This document shows, one piece after another, positions 15,717 to 25,051 of a stretch of 64,000 bases of DNA. Positions within the stretch are counted from its first letter, which is position 1, and each line of letters opens with the position of its first letter. The translations under genes were made by a program, and so were the position numbers. The DNA comes from Nitrospira sp. SG-bin1. Lineage in GTDB: Bacteria; Nitrospirota; Nitrospiria; Nitrospirales; Nitrospiraceae. Location of the stretch: positions 10,209-74,208 of the forward strand of contig LVWS01000002.1 in assembly GCA_002083365.1 (NCBI GenBank), written 5' to 3'. Under the pieces are notes generated by a model. That model did no database searches, was not told the DNA's origin, and saw only the letters and a list, made by a program, of their open reading frames with translations.

Positions 15717-18700
15717 TTAAGGAGTTGCATTGATTTGATCAAGAATGGTTTGAGCTTCCAACAAGCCTGGGTTGGAGTGTTGCTTTGGAAACCGCGAGCA
15801 AATGGAATGCAAGGCCGGTTTCGCGGCATCCTGCCGATTCAGTTTTATCAAGAGTCTGGCCATGCTGGTCGCCGCCCTCAGTTCAAGCATCATCGCGTGT
15901 TGATCGCGCGCAATCTTTAGAGCGTCGGCAAAATACTGCTCCGCCGCAGAGACGGACGGTTCGGATTGTTTCAGCAACAATTCGCCGTTCAGTCGAAACA
16001 GTTCCGCGTGCCAGCACCGCTCACCCTGCGTCATCGCAAGTTCTTGTGCTTCCTTAACGGCATGTAAACCTTCTTCGATTCGATTTTTCTGCAGATATAC
16101 GCCCGCCAATAATGCCAGGGTATAGGTATTATTGAGGCTCGCTCTGGCTGCTCGCGTGGCGGAGAGCCCGTTCACCAGCTTCCCGAGCCCCTCCTCTTCT
16201 CCTTTTTCAGCCATGGCCCAGCCTTGCAGAGACGTTGCCCACGCTAACGGCACTTCAAAGGAATATTTCGTCGAAAGAGCGATGGCTTCTTCGGTGAAAT
16301 TGAGCGTGTGATCTGTGTCTTGTAGCGTGGAATAGGTCCAGGCGACCGTCGTCAAGGTGAACGCCAACGTGAAGGGATGTCCCAACGCCCTGGCCATAGC
16401 GATGGCCTCCAGCGCCAACGCTTCGACCTGGTCGATCTCACCCAGGATCCATAATGTTCTGGCCAGTATGACCCTGGCTGTTATGCCGGGATCTTGAGTG
16501 TAGGGTAAGACTTGCGAGCGATGTCTATCCGGATCGTACAGTACCTTGGCGGCAAGCAGATGAGTCTTCGCTTCGTCAAATCGCCCAAGAAAGGAATAGG
16601 TGGATCCCACACTCTCGTGAGCTCGAATGAGCAGATCCGGGTTGTGCCGGCGGGTCGCCCATGCGAGCAGGTCTTCCGCTAGGGCGCAAGCCTTGGCAAG
16701 AGGCCCTCTGACCAGATGGAACACCCATAATCCCCAGATGGAGAGAAAATACTGCTCAGAAGCAGGATCCTCCTGCGAGAGGCTTCGCGCCCTGAGATAA
16801 TTGTGCTCGATTTCGTCGGACGCATACCCTCTCCACGTCAGCAAGGGAGCACCACGTGCGATGAGAAGTTGCAATTCCACATCGCGACGCTCGGGGGTTT
16901 GGGGCAAAGTTTTGAGCAAATTGAGCGCGCGGTCAAAATGGTTGAGCGCTTCGATATTGGCCGAGCGTTCCACGTCTCTCCGGGCTGCAAGACGCCAATA
17001 ATCCACGGCTTGGACGATCAATCCCGCCTGTTCATAATGATACGCCAAGAGCTCGGGCTCCACTTTCACGCGCTCGGTGAACCTGCTCTCCAAGGTTTCG
17101 GCAATGCGGGCATGGAGAGAGCGACGCGACTTCTTCGGCAACGTGCTATAGGCGGCCTCTTGCAGGAGCGTATGCTTAAACTGGAATTTTGCAGCCGGTA
17201 TCATCCCCTCTTGAAAGATGAGACCGGAGTCGACGAACAGCCGGAGGGCATTTTTCAACCGACTTTCCGTTACGTCCACCACGCTCCGCAGCAGCTCATA
17301 ACCGAATTCTCTCCCTATCGCCGCCCCGACTTGGACGATTTCTTTGTTCGATCCTAATCGGTCGATCCGCTCCATCAGCAAACCTTGCAGGCTGTCGGGA
17401 ATCGACACATCTTTTAACGGCGCCCTCAAGATGAAAGAATTGTTCTCCTCGGCCAGCATTCCGGATTGCAAAAGGCTTTGGGCCAGCTCTTCCAGATACA
17501 AAGGCACCCCGTCGGTCTTGGCTAAAATCGCGCGTTCCACTTCCGGCGGGAATGCCTTTCCTCCCGTCATCGATGCAAGAAGTTCGGCGCTATGCCGACG
17601 GGGAAGCCGACTCAGCGTCAGAAATGTCACATGGCTATAATCGGCCCACATCGGCTTAAAATCAGGTCGAAAGGTGATGATCACCAACACCCGCATCTGC
17701 TGGATACGGTCAATAATCCTTGTCAGGAGGTCCATCGTGGTCGGATCGATCCAATGAGCGTCTTCCACAATGAAAAGGGTCGGGCAACGCTCTGCCGACC
17801 TACGCAGGTACTGGACGAGCACATCAAGGGTCATTTGCTTCCGTGCTTCAGATGACACATTGAGCTGAGGCTGGGCATCGATTCGGATCGAGAGCAGGTC
17901 GGCCAGTAAGAAAACCGTCGCCGGGTCGTCGGTCCCGTTGTCGAGTGCCAGTTTGTCGAGCTTCTGCCGTTGCGCGAGGGGCGTGTCCTCGCCCGTCAGT
18001 CCGGCGGCCTGTCGAAGACAATTGATCACCGGATAGAGTGCCGTATTGGTATGGTACGGGGAACATTGAAATTGGATCGTCTGATACCGCTCATCGGCCA
18101 GTCGATCACGCAGACTGCTTGCGATCCGGGATTTGCCGATACCGGCCTCGCCGCAGAGAAGCACGACCTGGCCTTCACCACCGACGGCTTCGCGCCAGCG
18201 GCCCAAAAGAAGCGCCGTTTCATGCTCCCTGCCGACGAAATTGCCTAATCGCCCGGATCGATACGACTCGAACCGGCTCGTCGATGTTCGACTCCCGAGC
18301 ACGCGCCAGAGCTGAACAGGGGTGTCGAACCCCTTGAGCGCATACGTCCCATGATCCCTGCACTCGAACTCACTGCCCACCAGACGTTTCGTGACGGAAT
18401 CGATGATCAATTGACCAGGTTCCGCCAATGCCTGAAGGCGGGCGGCCAGATTCGGAGTTTCACCAAACACCGACCGTTCCTTGGCCGTGTCCTGTCCGAT
18501 AATTTCGCCGACGATGACCTGACCTGTCGCAATTCCGATTCGGACTGCAATTTCAGATTCTTGAGCTGCAGGGCGATCGGGGGAAGGGCCCTTCACCAAT
18601 TCAAGTATGGCCAAACCGGCATGTATCGCTCGTTCGGTATCGTGTTCGTGGGCCTGCGGATACCCGAAATACACCAACAGCCCGTCCCCCATATATTTGG

Positions 18701-19115
18701 CGATGTACCCGTTGAATCGACCGATCGCTTGACTACAGGCGTCCAAGAACCGCCGGATAATGTCTTGAAGGTCTTCAGGATCGAGCCGGCGAGCCAGCGC
18801 GGTCGAACCGACAAGATCACAAAACATGACAGTGAGCTGCCGTCGTTCTGCTTGATCGCGACCGGAAGAGGACGGTGGTATCTCTTGTGAAGCGGCCGTG
18901 GCCGGAGAAACCGCATGATGGTCTTTCCCGCTTTGAGATAACGGGGCGATGGCACGCAGGAGCTTTTTGCGATGGCCCAGTAACACACCCATTGAGAGCA
19001 AGTCCTCATCATTCAGCTCAGGCAAGACATCCCACGTAATGGCATGCTGCTGAAACGTGTCTCGGTAGCGATCAAGCCCCAGACTCTCCAGCCATGCGGA
19101 GACGCGATCATCCAT
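15717..19115 (-). CDS. SAM-domain / class III nucleotidyl cyclase / AAA ATPase / TPR signalling protein
   Basis: A 1132-residue soluble multidomain protein. Order: SAM domain (about 1-60: VSAWLESLGLDRYRDTF, LLSMGVLLGHRKKLLRAI); class III cyclase (about 90-270) with metal ligands in MFCDLVGSTAL and KYMGDGLLVYFG, and the transition-state Asn/Arg in ETPNLAARLQ; AAA/MalT-like ATPase (about 295-650) with Walker A LLCGEAGIGKSR and Walker B TLFIVEDAHWID; then a TPR-rich C-terminus to the end. The catalytic set is complete, so it probably makes cAMP (or cGMP) under control of the STAND-like ATPase. The ATG at 19115 was preferred to TTG at 19121. Confidence 0.88.
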   Translation of the reverse strand: MDDRVSAWLESLGLDRYRDTFQQHAITWDVLPELNDEDLLSMGVLLGHRKKLLRAIAPLSQSGKDHHAVSPATAASQEIPPSSSGRDQAERRQLTVMFCDLVGSTALARRLDPEDLQDIIRRFLDACSQAIGRFNGYIAKYMGDGLLVYFGYPQAHEHDTERAIHAGLAILELVKGPSPDRPAAQESEIAVRIGIATGQVIVGEIIGQDTAKERSVFGETPNLAARLQALAEPGQLIIDSVTKRLVGSEFECRDHGTYALKGFDTPVQLWRVLGSRTSTSRFESYRSGRLGNFVGREHETALLLGRWREAVGGEGQVVLLCGEAGIGKSRIASSLRDRLADERYQTIQFQCSPYHTNTALYPVINCLRQAAGLTGEDTPLAQRQKLDKLALDNGTDDPATVFLLADLLSIRIDAQPQLNVSSEARKQMTLDVLVQYLRRSAERCPTLFIVEDAHWIDPTTMDLLTRIIDRIQQMRVLVIITFRPDFKPMWADYSHVTFLTLSRLPRRHSAELLASMTGGKAFPPEVERAILAKTDGVPLYLEELAQSLLQSGMLAEENNSFILRAPLKDVSIPDSLQGLLMERIDRLGSNKEIVQVGAAIGREFGYELLRSVVDVTESRLKNALRLFVDSGLIFQEGMIPAAKFQFKHTLLQEAAYSTLPKKSRRSLHARIAETLESRFTERVKVEPELLAYHYEQAGLIVQAVDYWRLAARRDVERSANIEALNHFDRALNLLKTLPQTPERRDVELQLLIARGAPLLTWRGYASDEIEHNYLRARSLSQEDPASEQYFLSIWGLWVFHLVRGPLAKACALAEDLLAWATRRHNPDLLIRAHESVGSTYSFLGRFDEAKTHLLAAKVLYDPDRHRSQVLPYTQDPGITARVILARTLWILGEIDQVEALALEAIAMARALGHPFTLAFTLTTVAWTYSTLQDTDHTLNFTEEAIALSTKYSFEVPLAWATSLQGWAMAEKGEEEGLGKLVNGLSATRAARASLNNTYTLALLAGVYLQKNRIEEGLHAVKEAQELAMTQGERCWHAELFRLNGELLLKQSEPSVSAAEQYFADALKIARDQHAMMLELRAATSMARLLIKLNRQDAAKPALHSICSRFPKQHSNPGLLEAQTILDQINATP

Positions 19116-19170
19116 GGTCAACGTCGTCTCAAGTGTACAACCGTGATTCGCGGCAGACTCGGAAGATGAG

Positions 19171-19560
19171 CTACCGTTCTCTTACAGAACGGCGATGCGC
19201 TGACTGATCATGAGCGTAAGATGCCGTCCGGCGAATCATCTCCACAAGCGAACTTGTCCTGAAATTGGCGGCGGGGGAGATTGCCCAGGCCGGATCACGA
19301 TCAACAACGGCGAAGGCATGTCCGAACTCTCCGGCGATCTGTCCCACGAAATTCCGAAACTCGTCCTTGGCAGCGACAGCCCGGGGGCATTCGGCTGCGC
19401 CGAATTCAGTGGTGGAGGGGTGTTGATGGGAGATGACCCGCACGATGAACGGATCCGCACTATACGGCTCAGCGGAGTGAGCGGCCCATTGGACGGCATA
19501 GTCTGCCGTTTTGGAACAGTCCATGCCCGCCATGACACGTCGAATGGTGCTGTTCTGAGG
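19171..19560 (-). pseudogene. Degraded universal stress protein (UspA-like) remnant
   Basis: The frame shows the N-terminal half of a UspA domain: IRRVMAGMDCSKTADYAVQW then AAHSAEPYSADPFIVRVISH, matching the usual strand-D-x-S-helix pattern. The C-terminal nucleotide-binding loop (G-x-x-G-x9-G-S/T) is absent, and there is no ATG or plausible GTG before the conserved start. After about residue 120 the reading is not UspA-like. The gene therefore appears truncated and probably not translated. Confidence 0.45.
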
Positions 19561-19718
19561 ATGCTGTCCATAACGTGATGAACCCCACCGACAAAAATTC
19601 GACCTTGAGTATGACCAGCGCCGCAATCGCGTGTCAATGAAGTGCGGACGCACCGAACCGTAACCCGGGCATCAACCGCCTTGACAAGGCAGAAGCTCGA
19701 CGCGAGCATCCTGGTTCG

Positions 19719-19748
19719 TTGACGGTTAATCGATCGTGCCCGTATGAT
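19719..19748 (+). promoter_or_regulatory. Sigma70-like promoter upstream of HEAT-repeat membrane protein
   Basis: TTGACG at 19719-19724, 18-base spacer, TATGAT at 19743-19748; the ATG at 19758 follows after nine bases, leaving almost no leader. The word TTCGTTGACGGTTAA around the -35 is also found in the atpG-atpD spacer near 53096, so part of this promoter may derive from an intergenic repeat. Confidence 0.5.
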
Positions 19749-19757
19749 CCCTCATCC

Positions 19758-20399
19758 ATGACGAAACATCACGAACAGGGCCCTGTAAATCTCGCCCTGC
19801 CCGCCATTCTGATCGTCTTTATCATAACCGGGGTCTGGGTCTGGAAACGACTCACACCTGACACACAAGACTATATCGTCGATCAGGCTGTACCGATGAT
19901 GGCGATGGCTCTGGTGCTCGCGCTCTTGCTGTTGGTTTCGATCCGAGCGGTCCTTCGCCGCCTGGCAAGATCTCGAGAGCGAGCCAAGCTGCTGACGTTG
20001 TTTGAGCGAGAAACCGAGCAAGACAAGAAGCTGCACACGGCGTTCGCGTTGCTCGAGATGAATGCGTATCGCGTGGAGGGCTTGGAGTCCGCAGTGCCAG
20101 CCTTGAAGGAGATATTTGCCGCAACATTGCAACGAGCGCTAGGCGACAAGCAGCATCGCATCAGGGGGATGGCCGCCAGTCATCTAGGAGCGCTGCAAGA
20201 CAAATCAGTGGTGCCGTTGCTGGTGAAGGCCCTGGAAGACGATCATGCCTATGTGCGTTCCTGCGCCGCCTTAGGCTTAGGGCGACTCCGAGCAGTCGAA
20301 ACACGTGACCGGCTGAAGTTGATCGCGGAACAGGACTGGGATCAAACCGTCAGAAGCAGGGCCAGGGAAGCGCTGGAACAGATGGGAACGATCATGTAA
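19758..20399 (+). CDS. Membrane-anchored HEAT-repeat protein
   Basis: A 213-residue protein with two hydrophobic segments near the N-terminus (about 13-30 LALPAILIVFIITGVWVW and 45-66 VPMMAMALVLALLLLVSIRA). A charged helix follows, then HEAT-type repeats: AVPALKEIFAATLQRAL, HRIRGMAASHLGAL, SVVPLLVKALEDDHAYVRSC, RAREALEQMG. It is probably an inner-membrane scaffold with a cytoplasmic alpha-solenoid; the partner is unknown. The start was set at ATG 19758 just after a TATGAT -10 box; the ORF could extend upstream but those codons overlap the promoter. Confidence 0.7.
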   Translation: MTKHHEQGPVNLALPAILIVFIITGVWVWKRLTPDTQDYIVDQAVPMMAMALVLALLLLVSIRAVLRRLARSRERAKLLTLFERETEQDKKLHTAFALLEMNAYRVEGLESAVPALKEIFAATLQRALGDKQHRIRGMAASHLGALQDKSVVPLLVKALEDDHAYVRSCAALGLGRLRAVETRDRLKLIAEQDWDQTVRSRAREALEQMGTIM

Positions 20400-20412
20400 C
20401 GTGATGCTTGGC

Positions 20413-21252
20413 CTATTCCTGTGTCCACTCAATCACGACAATCTCGGGTCGGCAGTTGAAACGAAATGGGAGGAAGGACCAACCCAACCCACGGTTGACA
20501 TACAGCTTGTGTCGGCCGGATTCGTGCCAACCTGCCACACGTCCACTGCATCCAGGAGGCAACCAGAAGGTGGGGATGCCAGGCACCCGCCACTGCCCGC
20601 CATGACTGTGTCCGCAGAGGATCAAATCAATGGCATGATGGGGTTCCACATAGTCGAGAATGTTGGGAGCATGTGCCAGTAGCAATGTAAATCTAGAGTC
20701 GGTGCGAGGCGGGACGCATCGAAGATCCGCCCGATGAAGCGATGGATCGTCGACGCCGGCGATCACCAGATCGCCTCTTCCAGTTGAAATCACAGCACTT
20801 TGGTTTACCAGGAGCGTGATCTTGTGCCGATCGGAAAGCTCGGCGTACTGAGCGACCGGCACGCCGCTGTAATGGTCGTGATTGCCCAGCGTCATGTACA
20901 CAGGCGCAATGGCACGAAGCTGTCCGAGAAAGCGAAAGAGATGAGGCACCCCTTCCGAGACGTTAAGCAGGTCTCCCGTGATGAAAATCCAATCGGGGTG
21001 AAGTTCTCGCACCGTTTCAACCACCCGGTCATGCCGCGGATGGTAACGGTCCAGGTGCAGATCCGTCAGATGGACGGCCCGATGGCCGGCAAGCGACGGA
21101 TGGATATGGGTTAGAATGGAGACGTCGTGGTTGGACAAGCCCCACTCCCAATGAGGAACGAGGCTGAAAATGCGATAGAGAAGCTCGCCTAAACAAGCGC
21201 CGATCAGCGATCGTACGCGATCAGGCCATGACATCGTCTGTCGCCCACTCAT
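20413..21252 (-). CDS. Calcineurin-like metallophosphoesterase, membrane-associated
   Basis: A 279-residue phosphoesterase with all five metal-ligand motifs: VHLTDLHLDRY (D-x-H), FITGDLLNVSEG (GD), TLGNHDHYSG (GNHD), LLLAHAPN and LCGHSHGGQW (GHxH). The hydrophobic N-terminal stretch (SLIGACLGELLYRIFSLV) may anchor it. This is the YkuE/UDP-diacylglucosamine-hydrolase-like subgroup; the substrate is unknown. An alternative ATG at 21234 would drop six residues. It is convergent with the HEAT gene, with 13 bases between stops, and divergent from truD. Confidence 0.85.
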   Translation of the reverse strand: MSGRQTMSWPDRVRSLIGACLGELLYRIFSLVPHWEWGLSNHDVSILTHIHPSLAGHRAVHLTDLHLDRYHPRHDRVVETVRELHPDWIFITGDLLNVSEGVPHLFRFLGQLRAIAPVYMTLGNHDHYSGVPVAQYAELSDRHKITLLVNQSAVISTGRGDLVIAGVDDPSLHRADLRCVPPRTDSRFTLLLAHAPNILDYVEPHHAIDLILCGHSHGGQWRVPGIPTFWLPPGCSGRVAGWHESGRHKLYVNRGLGWSFLPFRFNCRPEIVVIEWTQE

Positions 21253-21379
21253 TCCGCAACCTGTCGTTCGCCTGATCGTTTTCGCATGGACGAAAAAAGT
21301 ATATCATGGGCCTGTCTTCCACCAAATTTGACGATACATTTCCGCTGACATTCTTCAGTCCAACGAAGGAATACCTGTG

Positions 21380-22423
21380 ATGCAACCAATGGACCCCTTT
21401 CTCACCGGCAATTTGCCTGGAATCGGGGGACACATCCGCACCGAGCCGGAAGACTTTCAGGTTGAAGAACGACCGCTCTATCTACCTTGCGGGGAAGGCG
21501 AACACTTGTATGTGACGATCACCAAACGCGGCCTGTCCACTCCGGAGCTGGTCCGTCGGCTCTCGTCATCATTGGGCATCAAAGCACAGGCCATCGGCGT
21601 GGCAGGGCTGAAGGACGCGCGAGCTGTCACGACTCAGATGGTGTCCTTGCAAGGAATCCATCCGGATCAGATCTCTCGCCTCCAAATCGACGGCACCATC
21701 CTCAACGTACAGATTCTCGGGCGCCATCGCAATCGGCTGCGAACCGGCCATCATTCCGGCAATCAGTTCCGGTTAGTCATCCGCAACGTCGCCCATCACG
21801 CGGTTGCAACCGTACCGGCCGTCCTTCAATCGTTGAGCACAAGGGGCGTGCCCAACTATTTTGGCCCCCAGCGGCAAGGCAAAGCGGGAGACAATTACCA
21901 AGTCGGTGCCGCACTCCTCCACGATGCGCGTCGACGCGAGAAGATGAATCGCGCCACACGCATCTGGTATCTCAACTCCTACCAATCATTCTTGTTCAAT
22001 CGGATCCTGGCGCGACGGATCAATCATATCGATAAGGTCTTCGTCGGCGATTGGGCCATGAAGCTGGAGAATGGAGCCTGCTTTCAAGTCGAGGATGCCG
22101 AGAAGGAACAGCCCCGGGCGGATCGTTTTGAAGTCAGCCCGACAGGCATCCTCTTCGGCTCGCGTGTGTCGTGGGCAAGCGGTGAACCCGGTCGAATCGA
22201 GGAAGCTGTCATCGCCGAAGCGGGTGCAACGAAGGAAACCCTCGTCGCCGCTGCTGAGGCCTGTGGATTCCGTGGGGAACGCCGAGCACTTCGTGTCCCA
22301 TTGACTGAACTCGAATGGTCTCTGAACGGCTCTATCCTCACCATCTCCTTTAGCCTACCTCCCGGTGCCTACGCCACCAGCGTGCTGAGGGAATTGATGA
22401 AATCCCCGACTCCCGATTCTTAG
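21380..22423 (+). CDS. truD: tRNA pseudouridine(13) synthase TruD
   Basis: A 347-residue enzyme that isomerises U13 in tRNA to pseudouridine. The catalytic motif is GVAGLKDARAVTTQMVSL (catalytic Asp, about residue 78); the N-terminus IRTEPEDFQVEERPLY and the mid motif PNYFGPQRQG are family hallmarks. The length equals that of E. coli TruD, so the gene is complete. The ATG at 21380 follows GAAGGA at about 21365-21370; a GTG three bases earlier is an alternative. It is divergent from the phosphoesterase gene. Confidence 0.93.
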   Translation: MQPMDPFLTGNLPGIGGHIRTEPEDFQVEERPLYLPCGEGEHLYVTITKRGLSTPELVRRLSSSLGIKAQAIGVAGLKDARAVTTQMVSLQGIHPDQISRLQIDGTILNVQILGRHRNRLRTGHHSGNQFRLVIRNVAHHAVATVPAVLQSLSTRGVPNYFGPQRQGKAGDNYQVGAALLHDARRREKMNRATRIWYLNSYQSFLFNRILARRINHIDKVFVGDWAMKLENGACFQVEDAEKEQPRADRFEVSPTGILFGSRVSWASGEPGRIEEAVIAEAGATKETLVAAAEACGFRGERRALRVPLTELEWSLNGSILTISFSLPPGAYATSVLRELMKSPTPDS

Positions 22424-22463
22424 TCATAACCTCTGGTTTCCTTCCCCCACCTCGAAGCGGTGG

Positions 22464-22469
22464 TACAAT
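22464..22469 (+). promoter_or_regulatory. Possible extended -10 box (TGGTACAAT)
   Basis: TACAAT at 22464-22469, preceded by TGG, overlaps the upstream in-frame ATG at 22468. This argues that translation of the TIGR00300 gene begins at the later ATG at 22492. No good -35 is visible, as is usual for extended -10 promoters. Confidence 0.35.
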
Positions 22470-22491
22470 GGATTCACATGCGGGCGAGAGT

Positions 22492-23739
22492 ATGAACCAA
22501 TACCAGGACACCGTTTATCTTCAAGGGCATATCATCGATTCTCTCGTGCTGGCGAAGGTATTGGACCTCATCCTGATGATGGGAGGCACCTTCGACCTTG
22601 AGGACGTGCACATCGGCAAGACCAGGGAGGAAGCCTCTCATGCTCGTATCCGGATCCGAACCACCTCGAGAGTACTTTTAGACGACATTCTGAAGGCGAT
22701 CCAACCACACGGTGCCTCGATCGAACGAGAAGCGGACTGCCGCACCGTCCCCGCGCCTGCCGATGGAGTGTTACCCGAAGATTTTTATGCCACGACGCAT
22801 CTGCCCACGCAGATCCGAGTCAATGGGCAATGGCTGGACGTGGATCGAATCGAAATGGATCTCGCCATTGTAGTTGTGGTCAACGAGGAACGCACCGCCC
22901 AAGCCGTACCGATGGGTGACGTTCGTCGTGGGGATCAGGTTGTGGTCGGCCGGGAGGGGGTGCGGGTGATCCCTCTTCAACGGCCGCTCGAACGGGACGT
23001 CTTTGGATTCATGGAGTCGCAAGTCTCGGCAGAACGACCTCACGGTCACATCATCGCCGACATCGCAGCTCGCATGCGTCAATTGCGTGAATGCTATGGG
23101 CAGAACCAGTCCGGCTCGCACGTCTTGTTGGCGGGAGGACCCGCCATCATTCACGCCGGGGGGCGAGATGCACTCGCCTGGTTGATCGAGCAGGGGTTTG
23201 TCCATGTCCTGTTTTGCGGGAATGCATTGGCAGCCCATGACATGGAAGTCGATCTGTTCGGCACCTCACTCGGTTATGGGTTCACCGCCGGACGCGCGGT
23301 CCCACATGGGCATGAACATCACTTGCGGACCATCAACCGCATTCGGGCCATCGGCAGCATTGAAACGGCAGTCACGTCGGGAGTCATCAAACGGGGAATC
23401 ATGGCTGCGTGTATCCGACAAGGCGTTCCGATGGTCATGGCAGGAACGATTCGTGACGATGGTCCTTTGCCGGGAGTGATTACGGATTCCGTCCAGGCGC
23501 AGCAGGCCATGCGCGCCTTGATCCCCGAGGTTGGACTGGCACTCCTGGTCGCCTCGACGCTGCACTCGGTGGCGACCGGCAATCTGCTGCCCGCTACTGT
23601 TCCGACAGTGTGTGTGGACGTCAATCCCTCGGTCCCGACCAAGCTGGCGGATCGCGGCAGTTTTCAGGCGGTCGGTCTCGTCATGGATGCGGCGTCGTTT
23701 CTGGCGGAACTGGCCAGAGCGCTAGGGAGGCCGTCATGA
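22492..23739 (+). CDS. TIGR00300 (LOR/SDH-type) protein, probable ornithine cyclodeaminase
   Basis: A 415-residue protein of the LOR/SDH bifunctional-region family (TIGR00300). Features: TVYLQGHIIDSLVLAKVLDL at the N-terminus, LPTQIRVNGQWLDV, LLAGGPAIIHAGG, LFCGNALAAHD (nucleotide-binding-like turn) and HLRTINRIRAIGSI. From memory, this family includes the archaeal ornithine cyclodeaminase and the C-terminal half of cyanobacterial AgrE. It would convert ornithine to proline and ammonia with NAD. The neighbouring gene encodes the arginine dihydrolase-like half, overlapping by ATGA, which strongly supports this role. An upstream ATG at 22468 lies in the putative -10 box. Confidence 0.8.
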   Translation: MNQYQDTVYLQGHIIDSLVLAKVLDLILMMGGTFDLEDVHIGKTREEASHARIRIRTTSRVLLDDILKAIQPHGASIEREADCRTVPAPADGVLPEDFYATTHLPTQIRVNGQWLDVDRIEMDLAIVVVVNEERTAQAVPMGDVRRGDQVVVGREGVRVIPLQRPLERDVFGFMESQVSAERPHGHIIADIAARMRQLRECYGQNQSGSHVLLAGGPAIIHAGGRDALAWLIEQGFVHVLFCGNALAAHDMEVDLFGTSLGYGFTAGRAVPHGHEHHLRTINRIRAIGSIETAVTSGVIKRGIMAACIRQGVPMVMAGTIRDDGPLPGVITDSVQAQQAMRALIPEVGLALLVASTLHSVATGNLLPATVPTVCVDVNPSVPTKLADRGSFQAVGLVMDAASFLAELARALGRPS

Positions 23740-24536
23740 GCCGACTCCTCGTCTGTCCGCCCGACTATTTCGGCATCGAGTACGAAATCAATCCGTGGAT
23801 GAGACTCAGCAATCGAGTGGACCATGAGCGGGCGGTGACTCAGTGGCATGAACTGATGAAAGTCTTTGAAAAGGATTTGAGCATCGTGCTCGAACGGATG
23901 ACTCCCAAACCCGGACTACCCGATTTGGTCTTTACCGCCAATGCCGGTGTGGTGGTGGGACATACCGCCGTCGTGAGCCGCTTCCGATATCCTGAGCGGC
24001 AGCGAGAGGAGGCCCATTTTGAACAGTGGTTTCGCGAACACGGCTATGAAGTGATGACTTTCAAAGAGGCGCTTCATTTTGAGGGTGCAGGCGATCTCCT
24101 GGGCTTCCCGGAGTACTGGTTCGGGGGATACCGACAACGTTCGGACATCGGCGTGTTTCCGATCCTCAGCGAACGGTTTCATCGAGAAATTATTCCGCTC
24201 GAACTCGTCGATAGCCGCTTCTATCATTTGGACACGTGCTTCTGCCCCTTGAGCGGCGGCGAACTCCTCTACTACCCCGCCGCATTCGATCGCTACGGTC
24301 AGACGGCGATCGCGGAGCGTATCCCGGACCAATTGCGCCTCGCAGTTCCGGACGATGAAGCTTTGAAATTCGCTTGCAACGCCGTCTGCATCGGAAAGCA
24401 CGTCGTCATCCCTGCGGGATGTCCCGTCACTCAGGCGTGGCTCGGAACGCGAGGATATGAACCTCATCCGGTTCAGCTCGATGAATTCATGAAATCCGGC
24501 GGGTCTGCCAAATGCCTGACCTTGGCGCTCGACTGA
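23736..24536 (+). CDS. Arginine dihydrolase-like guanidine-modifying enzyme (ArgZ/AgrE N-domain type)
   Basis: A 266-residue amidinotransferase-fold enzyme. Visible residues: FTANAG (Asn69), FEGAGDLL (Glu116, Asp120), YHLDTCFCPL (His164) and the C-terminal GGSAKCLTL (Cys260, the expected nucleophile). From memory, cyanobacterial ArgZ uses Asn71, His168 and Cys264, nearly the same positions, and converts arginine to ornithine, CO2 and two ammonia. With the upstream ornithine cyclodeaminase it would turn arginine into proline. A DDAH-like activity is the alternative. It overlaps the preceding gene by ATGA, so the two are translationally coupled. Confidence 0.78.
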   Translation: MSRLLVCPPDYFGIEYEINPWMRLSNRVDHERAVTQWHELMKVFEKDLSIVLERMTPKPGLPDLVFTANAGVVVGHTAVVSRFRYPERQREEAHFEQWFREHGYEVMTFKEALHFEGAGDLLGFPEYWFGGYRQRSDIGVFPILSERFHREIIPLELVDSRFYHLDTCFCPLSGGELLYYPAAFDRYGQTAIAERIPDQLRLAVPDDEALKFACNAVCIGKHVVIPAGCPVTQAWLGTRGYEPHPVQLDEFMKSGGSAKCLTLALD

Positions 24537-24604
24537 ACGTCGTCGTTCGTCATGTGTCACGCATCTTTCCCTGTAATTTCCTTCTATCTATGACGACTGA
24601 TGCG

Positions 24605-24961
24605 TCATTTTTTCCGAAAGAGAAACGCGCCATACATACCGGCGATCGCAATCGTGACGAGCTCAATGGTCAGGAGCATGCGGCTCACGACGGCATCCGG
24701 CGCGGGAGGCGACAGGATAAAATACATGCCGAGAAACTCCGGCGTCTGAGTCGGTGAAGTTTCCCATGGAGGGAACAGGACGGCGAGGATCAGAACGACG
24801 ACCATCCCATAGAGCACGGAGATGTTGAGCTGCTCCGGGACCGAGTCAGTGGGGCGAGCGGCGAAGGAGCCGTCCGTGTTCCCACCAAGCCGTCGACCAC
24901 ATTGAATACAGAACCGGTTGATCTCCGGTTGCGACCGATTGCAGGCAACGCAGGATTGCAT
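24605..24961 (-). CDS. Small zinc-ribbon membrane protein
   Basis: A 118-residue protein with an N-terminal zinc ribbon (CVACNRSQPEINRFCIQCGRR; two C-x2-C pairs, written here only in part) and two hydrophobic helices (about 47-66 and 94-113, the second ending AFLFRKK). It probably sits in the inner membrane with the ribbon in the cytoplasm. Function unknown. Its end is near the end of the arginine dihydrolase gene, convergent with a 68-base gap. Confidence 0.65.
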   Translation of the reverse strand: MQSCVACNRSQPEINRFCIQCGRRLGGNTDGSFAARPTDSVPEQLNISVLYGMVVVLILAVLFPPWETSPTQTPEFLGMYFILSPPAPDAVVSRMLLTIELVTIAIAGMYGAFLFRKK

Positions 24962-25051
24962 GACGAAGCCCAGAAGAGATCACCGCATAGAGAAAGATTA
25001 CAGCAAAGGAACCGGTTTTCCCAGTGGTATTCGCGTATCGAGGATCACAGA

